Of a stretch of DNA of 64,000 nucleotides, positions 22,601 through 33,315 are shown one piece after another. Location of the stretch: the NCBI GenBank assembly GCA_949152475.1, contig OX424560.1:21453106-21517105 (forward strand), read 5' to 3'. A program made the position numbers and the translations under genes. Within the stretch, counting starts at the first letter, position 1, and each line of letters starts with the position of its first letter. A model generated the notes under the pieces. The model had not been told where the DNA came from and made no database searches. It was given only the letters and a program-made list of their open reading frames with translations. The stretch is from Terebella lapidaria. Taxonomy: Eukaryota; Annelida; Polychaeta; Terebellida; Terebellidae.

Positions 22601-24763
22601 GCTTGATGAGAATGTGCACATTATTTCTATTCGCATATGTAAAGATAACGTCTAGTTTATGAATTGCTCATGAAAAGTTTATTTTCATTGGATACAGGGC
22701 TTCGCAAGAAACTAGATGCCCTAGGTCGTAGTATTCCCTTGCTTGGAAATTGGAAGAAAAGCATCATTAACCACTTGTACTGGGTTGCTTCCTCCACCCC
22801 TGAGGGTGATGGGGCTGTCATGGAAGCCAAGTGGGTGTCTACTTGACCACATCGTTGACCAGCATGACAACTGCTATCATGATGACCTGGAGGGAGAAGA
22901 CCGCAACAAGGAATGGTTCTCAAACTGTAAGTATATCTGTCTCCTCTCCTTGTTGTATCATGTTTCTGTTTCCAAGTTTCATAATTTCATTAGTAAGTGT
23001 ACATACCGATAGGTTATTTGCAATTGTTCAATGTTGACATCTCTGTTTTTGCAGTTATTTCCCTTGTAGTTAAGCATTCGTTGTAAGTTCCCTGTTGGAA
23101 GTTTTGCCATGGAGCCTAACATGAGGTAAGGTACTCCCTGAGTTTTGAAACAAGTGAACTATTCCATATATGCGATATGTAGTATCATAATGTGTACATG
23201 TGATTTATGAAATGAAGGGGTCAATGATTTATTATCACAAATATTAAACACAAACACGCAGTTTGTAAGTCAGTTTGTGTAAGTGTGAACTTTTCTTGTA
23301 TTCATTAGTGTCTCGAGACTACATGAAGGTGGAGGACAAGCTGTTTGACAAAAGATTGATCAAGGATGTCCGGAATCTGTCCACAAAGTTCCAAACCTCT
23401 CACCTCGAGGCCTTCCACTCTTTGATCCTGAAGTTTGCCCCCAAGAGTGTTTGTTTCTCCTATTCAGGAATGAGAAGTCGGTAGGTGCCCATGTCCTATG
23501 GTAACCATACAACTGACACAACTAAATATTCTTATAAATTCGATTCTATTATTATATTCATCAGGCAGTGGAATTGGTTGTGAAGTTGTCGAATTGGCTG
23601 ATAAACTGGTTGTCAATCTGATATGGGTGTTGATTAAGGGATAAAACTGTGTTTGGCTCGGTGTCTGTGACGTGACAAAAATCCAGAGGGATCTCTGTTG
23701 TGATCTGAGACACGAGAGGCGAAGCCTCGAGTGTCTCAGATCACAACGGAGATCCCGAGGGATTTTTGTTAGTCACAGACACCGAACCAAGCACAGTTTT
23801 ATCCCGATTATAACATGGCATCCTAACGTGTTGGTTTCTTCCAATCTTCAATGAAAATGATCAACAAACCCGGGTTTTTTTTCCATGTCAACAACTTTCC
23901 GTTGTTGTTGCTGTCTGCTTGGCTGAGTAGCGCCACGGCTCATTTGCATATTGATCGATCAAATACGCGCATGTGATTGGTCATTTTAATTTACGTTTTC
24001 CACCTCGATCTCTGTACTCGATTAGAAACCGCTGTTGGCCGTCTCAGATTACGGAAAGACGTTTCTGTCATAGCAATGCCATGTTATAATTGATCATTAA
24101 ATGTCAGGCATGGTACTACATTTCAAATAATGTCCTGTTTTCAATATAAACTATTTTGGTATTGTCTCCTCTTACAGCTTGATGCTAGCTGGTCTGCACT
24201 ACAACGAAAATTCCAACAGGCAGCAAGCTGTGAAGGCAGACGGTGAAAAGCGGTGGAACATCACATACCGCAAATACATGTCAGGGATGCCAAGTGTGAG
24301 AGCAGTGAAGCAGAAACCAACTTACAGTATGCTACTTTTCATTCTTCGTTTCGATGGATAAATGTGTGATTCTCAGCTTAATGTGGCCATTGTCTATTCC
24401 CATTGTTCTTATCTTCCTTCTTACTTTTCTTCGACTGTTCCTAATCCTGTCATTAATTGAATCGCTCATCAAAAATATCTGTTTTGGTTATTTATATGCA
24501 AGTACTGTACATGTAGTCATTTAATGTAATTTAAATGTATATATCTACTGGAGTATATCGTGTTTGTGTCCGTAGACTACACGGGGAAGCTGATGGAGCA
24601 GCTCCACTCTCTGTATGAGTCTGACCCACGGGACCTCAAGAGCCTGTCACAAGACCTGAAGGACAAGGAGCCCCCCACGCTGTCTTCTGTGTTCTTACAC
24701 TTGGACAAACAGGAAGTGGTGTCGAACTACACGTCTCGCTTCAACACACTCACGTTACGTTAA
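16654..24763 (+). CDS. THAP zinc finger - DDE-type protein, 14 exons (Kolobok-like or domesticated), damaged
   Basis: Exons read from splice signals and frame: 16654-16870, 19484-19603, 19718-19785, 19914-20082, 20216-20331, 20515-20675, 20789-20942, 21309-21497, 21809-22009, 22199-22385, 22698-22926, 23309-23480, 24178-24326, 24576-24763 (TAA). The product is about 770 aa. Exon 1 starts MPSRCVVAGCSGTR and, with exon 2 (KRLLLRPGAVPTIQP), forms a complete THAP domain (Cys4-His type, SDTSMICSDHFRPEDY). Exons 4-6 are acidic (DSEEEDMDCD). Exons 7-8 hold paired CxxC motifs (CEAC, CRAC). The DDE-like core has SGDGRSDSPGFCAKFGAYT, ALITDRHKSIAKW, NDVWHTANG and a final Glu in LEAFHSLILKFAPK. This resembles a widespread THAP-plus-DDE family, probably Kolobok-like. 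All joints keep frame except a 1-base gain or 2-base loss at 22838 (exon 11), and the intron after exon 8 starts AT, not GT. It is therefore likely a pseudogene or allele, unless these are assembly errors. Confidence 0.75.
17511..17608. mobile_element. 98-bp hAT-type MITE with 8-bp target duplication
   Basis: A near-perfect foldback in intron 1. The arms TAGCCCCACGGCCCGAAAAC (extending through 'aaggaattgacaatctgat' to 17549) and their complement at 17570-17608 enclose a 20-bp loop. It is flanked by GTGACAAG on both sides (17503-17510 and 17609-17616). An 8-bp duplication and the TAG end fit hAT-mobilised MITEs. Only one mismatch is evident in the arms, so it may be recent. Confidence 0.85.
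18290..19230. repeat. Higher-order minisatellite in intron 1 (46-bp + 49-bp units)
   Basis: Built on GCTACTGCTATTGCTAC triplet-like runs. Unit A (46 bp, 'tcctcccagtcctggtgtgg...') and unit B (49 bp, 'tcctctgcgtggtctaagaa...') alternate as A, B, A, A, A, B, A, B, A in 18601-19025. A+B makes an exact 95-bp higher-order period (for example A starts at 18883 and 18978). Flanking copies become irregular. All frames through it are Leu/Tyr/Cys-rich artefacts. Confidence 0.85.
21565..21765. repeat. CCCATCCCCAT-type minisatellite in intron 8
   Basis: Irregular tandem copies of about 20-27 bp based on 'ccgtccccatcccattggcc'. It lies wholly inside the intron that has lost its GT donor (21498-21808), leaving the acceptor 'ttctcag' about 45 bp beyond its end. 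Confidence 0.75.
23638..23805. repeat. 168-bp near-perfect palindrome in intron 12
   Basis: The left arm starts 'gggataaaactgtgtttggc' and runs through 'tcggtgtctgtgac', 'aaaaatccagagggatctct' and 'tgtgatctgagacac'. The right arm repeats it inverted to '...cagttttatccc'. The centre is GAGGCGAAGCCTC. Immediately next to it, attataacatggcat (23807-23821) is inverted at 24076-24090, marking a second, larger inverted pair of about 284 bp. Together they look like a foldback transposon or one MITE nested beside another. Confidence 0.75.
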
Positions 24764-26066
24764 ATCAACTGGTTTTGTCAGAATTCTTCTCATTTTCAAA
24801 TTCCTTCAGCTATCGTAGGCCTTTTTATATTCTTTGAAATCTCAAATGGTGCATTGTAGCGAAATGAAAACTATTTTTTTTTAGAACGAACAAGTCCCGG
24901 AGGTCTCGGGGGTATCTTTGCCCTCAGTAAGAATTTTTATTGCTAAGGCAGCATTTTGTATTGTTATACTTTGCACCGAAATTCCTCGAAGGCATCTTTA
25001 AGCCTTGATGTCTAGTTGTATCCCTAGCACGGTCACCACTAATCAAGGCTGTGTTCCCCTGTCTCAACAGTGCTAGATACTTCAAGTGATTCAGTACTCT
25101 AATGAACGAGTTTGTATGGCAGGGCCAAACAGAAAACCTAACATTGTCAGTATATATATATGTGTGTGTGTGTGTTTGTGTGTGTATTATGACAAGGTAG
25201 ATAGTAAATTGATAACATGATTGTCAGGGTTTTCTGAGCTTTAACGGAGAATTTATGTTTCATGTGAACCCAATTTTTACACGAATCCATCATGGTGAGG
25301 TACCTTGTATCATTGTATGGTACCCATTTTGTGTAACTATCAGATTCTCAGCAATCAGTGAAATGCATGCACATGTACACAGTAAACCTCACATATCGTG
25401 AGATCATATGGGCTATCAAGAAATCTTAGGCCTTGACAGCTGAATTTTTGTAAACAGCTGATCATACCATTTGTTCAGTATGGATTTATAACATCATGAT
25501 ACATGTACCACACTAGTATCCTTAGTGAGTGATCGCTGGTACTGAAAAGTATGGGAATGTTTGTCATATTCTTATGGTTGTTTTTTTGAGAGTGAATCCA
25601 AGTTTCCATTCAAATTTTGCATGTAGGTAAAGGTAAAGTTAGCATTTTTATATACAATAGTCGGTCATGTTTGCTGAATTATAAACAATATTATATAGTT
25701 TTTATAACTTCTCAGTATTGACAATTTGTATAATTATATTTAACTTTGTCACCAATATTTATTTACTTTCCAAAATGCTGCATATATATTGGCAAGATTC
25801 TGTTGATGCTCGGTATGGTTGACGGCCTCTGCTTCCAGAATCCCAAATAAGTATTTGATAGATTTTCAAGCACAAGATAGATCTATATCTTCATGTGCGT
25901 TGTATTATGGTTTCCAAGCATACTGCTGGTGAATTGTCTCATTTTTTCAGGTCAGATTCACTCTTCCTTGTGGTGTAGTATTGTTTGGATAAGAGGAAGA
26001 CAAACTATTCATGGAAAGTAGCACATACAGTCCTGTGTGTTTGACAGTTCTTCACTTGCTGTTATG
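24764..26066. other. 3' flank of the THAP-DDE gene
   Basis: No coding sequence supported. It includes a TATATG/TGTGTG microsatellite at 25148-25186. A run of AATAAA-type signals does not appear until 26280-26300, so the 3' UTR end is unknown. Confidence 0.35.
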
Positions 26067-26245
26067 ATTGGTGGGTGCGTCTCACGCACATCTGATTGTT
26101 GATTAAATTAATCCGCACGTTTCATACCACTGATTACTTTTTTTGATGAACATTAATGTTTCATCAAATTCATCCTTGAACCTTTTGATTGAAAAGATTA
26201 CTTTGATTACATTAATCAGAGTGCATGAAACGCGCCCCATGATTC
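26067..26245. mobile_element. Small imperfect inverted-repeat element
   Basis: 'gattggtgggtgcgtctcac' then 'gcacatctgattgttgatta' at the left is matched, inverted and with several mismatches, by 'aatcatggggcgcgtttcat' then 'gcactctgattaatgtaatc' read on the minus strand from 26245. The interior contains TGATGAAACATT/AATGTTTCATCA. It is a MITE-like foldback of about 175 bp; no target duplication fixed. Confidence 0.45.
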
Positions 26246-26717
26246 CTGAGGATATTAATTTCAATGTGCCTGATGTGAAATAATAAAAAAATAAAATATA
26301 ATGCAGTTTTCGGTGTTCTCGTCATTTTTTTTCATTACTGATACCCGAAACACATAATCTTATGGGTTTCTGCTGATAGTACAAAAAAAATTTACAATTT
26401 TCACAAATACAACAATGATCTACCATCAAATGATACACGACACAAATATTCTGTTATACATATGAGGGTGGGAAATATAATGGAATGTTCTATTGGATGC
26501 AAATACCTCAATCACACTTAGTCTACCTGGTAGCCTACAAAACCATTTACTGGTACCATATATTTGTAAATGTGGGAATGGTTGTACTGAAAATTTGTAG
26601 ATCTATGAGGGAAACGAGTTGTTTGTCCCTCACTAGGCCAGTAAATATTGTACCAGGGGTAAAAAATGTACGTGACATCGATGTGTGTGTGTGGGGGGGG
26701 GAGGGGGGGGGGGGCAG
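26246..26717. other. Intergenic, no gene seen
   Basis: Contains AATAAAAAAATAAAATA at 26281-26300 (possible polyadenylation region for the upstream gene) and a G-homopolymer tract at 26692-26715. Nothing else. Confidence 0.35.
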
Positions 26718-27034
26718 ATCAAGCGAGCGGAGCTCGCGTCGCTTGGACTGGGAGGGGGGAGGAAGGGGGGAGCTGTTCAGCTAATGCAGGGCTGAAATTC
26801 TCTCAGGATATCGCCGATGGAGCTTCATATTACGAATGTGTACTGCTCATATCTTCCGTGATCAGTCTGATATCCCAACGATATCAAGCGAGCGGAGCTC
26901 GCGTCGCTTGGACTGGGAGGGGGGAGCTGTTCAGCTAATGCAGGGCTGAAATTCTCTCAGGATATCGCCGATGGAGCTTCATATTACGAATGTGTACTGC
27001 TCATATCTTCCGTGATCAGTCTGATATCCCAACG
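26718..27034. repeat. Recent ~165-bp tandem duplication
   Basis: The segment from 'atcaagcgagcggagctcgc' to 'cagtctgatatcccaacg' occurs at 26718-26882 and again at 26883-27034. The copies are essentially identical except for a 13-bp G-rich insertion (gaagggggg type) in the first. The unit opens with a GCGAGC-GGA-GCTCGC hairpin. Near identity implies a very recent duplication or an assembly artefact. Confidence 0.85.
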
Positions 27035-27328
27035 CAGGTCACCAGCTGGTCACAGGCGAGAGTTCTACGCACATGCGACACTTCACAGATCAGATGCCTG
27101 GCAGTCTTGTACGACCAGACATCAGCCATCTGTCAACAAAGTACACCTGTAGCGATGTCGTCTTTGACATTTGCCCTGGTCCGCCCCATTGCTTTTACAA
27201 GATAGCTAGATAAATAAATAGATAAACAGGAAAGTATTAGGCATGCAATTTGAGCTTGATCACGACACTTTCAAAGGAAAACAAACTTGCAAAACGTCAA
27301 CAGCTGTCAAACTCGCTCTGCAGTTCTC

Positions 27329-27375
27329 GTTCTCGAAATGACGTCACAAACATGGCGGCGCCCTGACGTCACGTG
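27329..27375 (-). promoter_or_regulatory. Double CRE / YY1-like module (inverted partner of 16470-16530)
   Basis: Two TGACGTCA palindromes (27339-27346 and 27364-27371) flank ACATGGCGGCGCC; the second overlaps a CACGTG E-box. The minus strand shares the exact 20-mer TGTGACGTCATTTCGAGAAC with 16501-16520. No gene is convincingly attached on either side. Confidence 0.4.
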
Positions 27376-27737
27376 CTTTTGTTTACATTTACACTTAATG
27401 ATCGATTATGCTCATCGATCAACAGATATCTCTTGTCATCGAGTGCATTCCACATCAGTAGACATAAATACAGCATATTAACCAAAGTACCCCCCACAGA
27501 GTAGAGCAACACTTTAATTCATCATGTCAAATTCTAACACCTTTGTCCATGCAAACTATCAAAAACAAATCGCATCTGGCACGATGCATATGGAACTTAG
27601 CGCATTGCATTTAGAATATAGCATATCGCATGATGAACAACGCACAAAGAATGAATCACTCGGCGGTTAGCGCCGCCTGTCGTCATAATGATGCAGTAGT
27701 AATTGTTGTGGACCCCCCCCCCCCCCAAAAAAAAAAA
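27376..27737. other. Intergenic, no gene seen
   Basis: Contains repeated 'gcatatcgcat' type words at 27570-27635 and a poly-C/poly-A junction at 27713-27740 that borders the tandem array. No coding feature. Confidence 0.35.
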
Positions 27738-30700
27738 AAGTTAGACAGATGTCCAAAACTGTTTAATGAAGCAGTCCATGAACAACCGAGTTTCTATTCC
27801 ACCAATCAATACACTTCGCAAAGGTCAATGGTTGTCTGGGAGCAAACTGTTCAGTTCATATCGTTCATGCAAGTAATTAAAGGGACTGTTCACACTAGAA
27901 CTTCAAAGTTCCGTCGAAGGAAAATCTTGTTGTTCATTCTTCCATAAACACATATTATACAAATGTATTAATCTAGAAAGAGCCAGTTCTCATATGACAC
28001 TGATGGAAGTAATACTCGTCACCTGCAATCAATTGTCCGCACTTGATGACTATCATTATTGTTGATTTTTGAGAACGTGGCAAACGGTGAAGGCCCTTCG
28101 GTACAAAGCATCATTATTGTGCGTCCTTTTGAAATGCAAAATTACTCATTGACAATGGTTGACTGGATCGTTCTGGTTTGAACTTATGAATTGCTTGCGT
28201 GCATCAGCGAACTGTTTACATATAGCATGATTACATTTGAGGTAAGGTTTCAGTACAAATATATCTAGAGAACGCCCATACTTCTCAAGAAGTCAAGAAT
28301 CTAGATGTCGAGAATTAAAGATTTCCAGATGCTTTTATTTCACTATACTTTCATAGAATATCCGTCCTTTGAACAATATTTTTAAATATATAGTACTACT
28401 TCCTGAGATATGCAGGACTAATGCAGAGTCCAATTCCACAACTTACAGGTGCCCAACAGAAGTAGGTACACCCACATATTGTGGCTGCTTTTCCTTTTAT
28501 CCATTCACAAGAGCCAAATAACTGTAATGGCCATACAGACAGTCACACTTCCGACAGTCCATTGTCTGATTTCCGTTGCAGGATTTGAAATAAGTGAGTC
28601 ACAGTGATAGCGACACAGAAAATGTCTGTCCTCCAGACATGCCATGTGTTGTTTAGATGATACACATTCAACATGTTTGAACAGAAAATACACCTCACCA
28701 TTTTCTGTTGTGAAACGTATACACTAACTGTACTTGAACACATTCCACAACGAAATGTTTGTTTGGTGTACCTTGTGCAGTTTAAAAAGTACCAATTCCA
28801 CAATAAAAAATGTACAAGTACAAATGTGTTAATTTTCATTCGGTTTATAGCTCATATTGATGTGATATTGAGGATACTATTTGTATGCTGTTCCAGTTGT
28901 AGTACTGTGTCAGATTGCCTTACAATGTGTATTCTGCTGTGTAATTCGTGAGTAACTTCTGTTATCGGATCAGAGATCAGATAACCTATCGGCGTACACT
29001 TTAAAGTTTACAATCCAAATTCTTGAAAATTTGCACATAGACACATTTTTGCACATTTAAATATTTCAACAGGGAGGAATTTTTTTCATTTATTTTTCAA
29101 ATAAAATGATGGTTTTATGGACAAAAACCATCATTTTTTACTTTCCCGGCCGTTTTCTCAAAGACTGTTCAGACAGTTTATTAGCTTGAGATTTTCGTTT
29201 CAGAAGATCTCCAAATAGACAAACCTTTTGAGATGGACAATACCTGAAGTATATTTATTCTGTAGTTTCCGGGAAATGCTATCAACATTGATATATGCAT
29301 AATATACACTGATATATACATTGGTGTTTCGTCGACTTTGTCAATCTGTGATCATATACTCACTGCACGATCCAGTATATTTCGTATAAAAATAAATTGT
29401 TTTGCCCAACGAAACAGCGATAAATGCATCAAGGCGAGGACGCTATGGAAACAGTTCACTATAGTTGGCGGGAATGGTATGAAAGCTTAGTCAGCTTTGG
29501 GGAATAATGCTGGTGTCTGGGGCAATGTTCACCGAATTAGAACATTCCAATGACTCTTTTGATGCGTCCCCAGACAGCCATGATAAACTTATATTACATT
29601 GATAACAATCCAGGATTCTCAAGTACAACCATACACATAAAAAATATAAATTGGCCTCTACACGCTACACCCTTCGATTTCATGACCCTAATCTTGTGGC
29701 CTATATCCTGCTATATAGGTAGTGATACAGGTGATGATGTGCCTTAACATAGCTTTCGCAGTGTGGTGGTGGCACTCAAGCTCCCCACAACTGAGTAGTT
29801 GTGTGATTTGCTGCTGGGTAATTTGTTCTTTGATATGCTTATAATTTGTTATATACACATATTTCAAGGGGTTTGTTCGAAATTTTATAGTTACGTGCAT
29901 CCGGTGGTCTAAACATGTTATTTTGTTACAAATGAATCACGAAATTAAACGAACATGATATATTTCACATCAAAATGAAATCTAACTTCATTTGTACATT
30001 GTGGTGACCATTATAACAGCTATGTAAATACGAAAAGATACTGAATTACTGTTCAGCATGCCCGTTTTCTAGGGTTACAAAATTGAATAGTATTTGGTGA
30101 CTACCGAGGAAATGGTATTGTTTTCTTTACAATGACCGTACATGTAATATAACCAATCTGGAAAATTGTTTTTGAATTCCTAACAACTAAATACATTTAA
30201 CCTCCCTTTGTAATCTCTCTGGACTAAATTACAGTTAGTGCGTGGCATATCCCCATCAAAATTATTATAATACTTTCGTTTAATAAAATGTTAGTTATCT
30301 TATGTCATGTAATGGATACCGACTAGCACTACAATATGATAACCAATGTATCCTGGTAACAGTTATGTGGTTCCTGTGTGGTTTATGTTACATTAATAAT
30401 TGGAGAAGTTAAAAACGTTCTGTTGAATTTAATAAGTCATATTGTATTCAGTGTTATCATTCACCTTCATTGTATCACATGACAAATGTAATAAATAAAA
30501 ATGTGTATATTACAATTTGTGCAACACAAGCAGTGATTTTTTTTCAACGTACATCATTGGCAGTTGATATTTGCATTTTGAATAATATAAACATGTCCAG
30601 GCCATCATTGAATCATATGACAACAAGTTACAATTTGTAGATCAATTTGCAGACAATCATATACATGGGTGTATGTTTGTGTTTCAAAAATGAAAACAGA

Positions 30701-32367
30701 AACATTAGGAACATGTCAATTTATTCTTTTTATTTGGTATACAAAACTTTTTCAAACCATACCGTTTTCTCTACCGTTATTTTAATAACTGTTTCATATA
30801 CCATCAATACATTTGAACTGGGACCTCGGTAATAAGCTTGTCATTTCACATGATTATCCACACATATTTCATACAACTCCGCAGTAACATTTTTCTCTTT
30901 GATTTATTTGCTGATTAGACACAGACAAATATAACTATCCACTAAATGATTAACCTGTGATGCCCAATTTTACCAGGCTTTTTTCCTCATACGTGCATTA
31001 GTTTCATTCGCATATTTGCTATGCACCGAATGCAAAAATTCACTTGTTGGAACAAGCCAATTATGTGCTCAACTCTTGCGTAGATGAACATTACGAAATT
31101 CAAAAAGACACCCAGGGGACTCAATTATCTCTGATTTGACTGAAGAATCTCATTTGCTCCATCACCACGTTTTTCTTTTTTGTTACTCAAATGAATATAT
31201 GCCAAGAAATATTCAATACGTTATTTATATGCAACGTATTATAAAATATTATATGTGATGTATTAGAAACAAATTTAAATTCTGTGTGATGTGGATGTAT
31301 TTTCGTATAATACTCATAAATTAGTTTTTTCTTTTTGTTTGCACGGGGAGAGGTCCCTTAAAATTCGAAGCCACAAGCATACTTGTGTCGTGCGGAAAGA
31401 CTAGGTAACACCGTGATAGTGCGGTATGACTTGTCACCAAAATAGCTCCCGTAGGATTTTTGTGTCAAAATTGATATTTTTGCATTTATTGGTTCACTTG
31501 GGTCCATAGTATGGGAAAATGGCGGGGTACAAATTTTCAGACCTCTGGACCCCCCTGTGGGGGACCTTTCCTGTCCGGGGGGTCCTAGAACTGATAATAC
31601 TATCAGATCCACCAATATTTGACCGATTTTTGTGGTTTCAATGTCAAAATGGGGGTTTCTGATGACGATAAATCCACTAATGACATTTTCAAAGTGATCC
31701 GAAGTGAATATGATCAACTTCCAACGTACGCGTAATGGTCGCGGTGGCCGAACGGGGGTCCAATAATCAAAATTCGTCAATTTAACAAATAATGTCATGT
31801 AGTATATTTTTTTCAGGGTTTTCAGGTATGAGAAATTGAATGAAGCAATAATTTATGTCATCAGACCACTCATTTTAGAGTTACTGAGCTTCCAGATATA
31901 TTAATCGAAGCAATTAAAAGTCTTCATTTTTTTACGGAATTTGTATTTCTTCATTTTAGAAATGCATAATTATACATGATGATGCAAATGTAGATTAATA
32001 ACGAAATATAAGAAGCAATAACAATATGATACACAATTACTGGAATAAAATCACACTTCAGCTGACATATGAATAAAGGACATTATTTTGAAATGATGGA
32101 CAAAGATTGCATGATATCGGTTATATATATGATAACATGATTTCTCAAGTTTACACAACTGATCATATAAAGTAATACATCTGTATTGTCAATACTCGGT
32201 TAATACTACAATTCACATACTTGAAATAAAATCAATGAAAGAAAAATCGCATCGACCAATTAAATAACATTACAAACGAAAGTAAATCGCCAATAGAAGC
32301 ACTTCAAGAAAACAAAAATAACAAGGTTTCAATAACACCATTAAAATAGCACCAGTCAAAGAACAAA

Positions 32368-32643
32368 ATGCCTCATCGACTAGAAAAAAACCAGAGAGCA
32401 GAGGATGGTGAACCAATCAACCAGGCCGAACGAAACCTCAACGAAACTTCTCCACCATATTTCTTGAACAACAAGTACTTGGAGGAACCAATCATAAAGA
32501 AGAAGCCATTACGTTCTGAGGAATCCCTTTTAGGCAAACGTCATGTGAAGTCCAAGGACTACACAAAAATTGGTTCCTTGCAAGCCATTTTACAGCTAAA
32601 ACAACAGTCCCGGAGAAGGATCAGCAGATCATCTGATGATTGA
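32368..32643 (+). pseudogene. N-terminal coding remnant in the foldback arm
   Basis: A 91-codon frame (MPHRLEKNQRAEDGE...) that is basic and rich in Lys, Arg and Ser. A diverged, shorter copy lies inverted in the other arm (33732-34019, minus), with shared KKPxxxEExLxGKRHVKSKxY and SLQAILQLKQQSRRRISRS. Conservation between arms hints at a real ancestral protein segment, perhaps the DNA-binding N-terminus of the element's transposase. No known domain recognised. Confidence 0.4.
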
Positions 32644-32899
32644 CCAGCACGAGATTACAAGAACAGGTCAACATATGATCGTAGATCACCAAGTTAAGCC
32701 AAGAGGTGAATGAACATCAACTGGAAACACGTGATCATGCGAATTTCCAATCAGAAAGTAGAAACTCAGATCCCAGCATGTGAAGTTGACAAAGACAGAC
32801 ATGATGCCAATCTGGGTAGCACCAACTCACTGCTCCTGTCACAGTCCTCTTCACACCAAAGCCAGACGAACTCGACGGTCATCACTCCTCTGTTCAGGA

Positions 32900-33315
32900 A
32901 GTCAACTACAGAGACTATGAAACGTTGTACACATTCCTGATGCTGACTCAGGGGATCTGCAATGTTGTTGTCAGACCAGAGAGGGAAACAATCATCACTC
33001 TGGATCTGGACAATGTACAAACGTGCCCTCCAGATTCAGCAGTCAGTTGGCAATAAGAACTGGATTTTCCAAGCAGGTGCACTTCACATTGCATTCTTTG
33101 CTCTGCATAGTCTGGGAGAAACCATTGACGCGAGTGGTATCGACACAGGTTCCATCGAGAGTGGTACATACACTTCTGCAGCCCTCTGTGGAAGCTTCAG
33201 TGGCAAAGACTACTTGTACAAGCATGGAATTGAGTATCACACCACAACATGTATGGAAATCATGATGATGAAATATGATGCAATCTTTTCAGTCATACTG
33301 CCTGGACCACTCTAA
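32900..33315 (+). pseudogene. Transposase fragment (related to the 7-kb element's ORF)
   Basis: DYETLYTFLMLTQGICNVVV is followed by TIITLDLD in one frame; a frameshift near 33010 leads to MYKRALQIQQSVGNKNWIFQ, then GALHIAFFALHSLGETIDAS, GIDTGSIESGTYTSAALCGS and a C-terminal MEIMMMKYDAIF. This aligns by eye with the large element's ORF1 around its YRIANEIQ - GGFHMEKVVLACLGTYLEPS - ISGSHYSRARTAHS block: the same LH/FH, LG, SG, ES-x-x-Y and SG-x-x-Y spacing. It is a broken piece of the same transposase superfamily. Confidence 0.6.

Noticed and set aside
23056..23124. Possible extra exon between exons 11 and 12 of the THAP-DDE gene
   Set aside because: Contains in-frame stops in the needed phase, and direct joining of 22926 to 23309 keeps frame and family alignment.
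31358..31798. 146-codon minus-strand frame with PPRPLRVRW
   Set aside because: It lies in the foldback's terminal inverted repeat, with a similar frame in the other arm only because of the palindrome; no domain.
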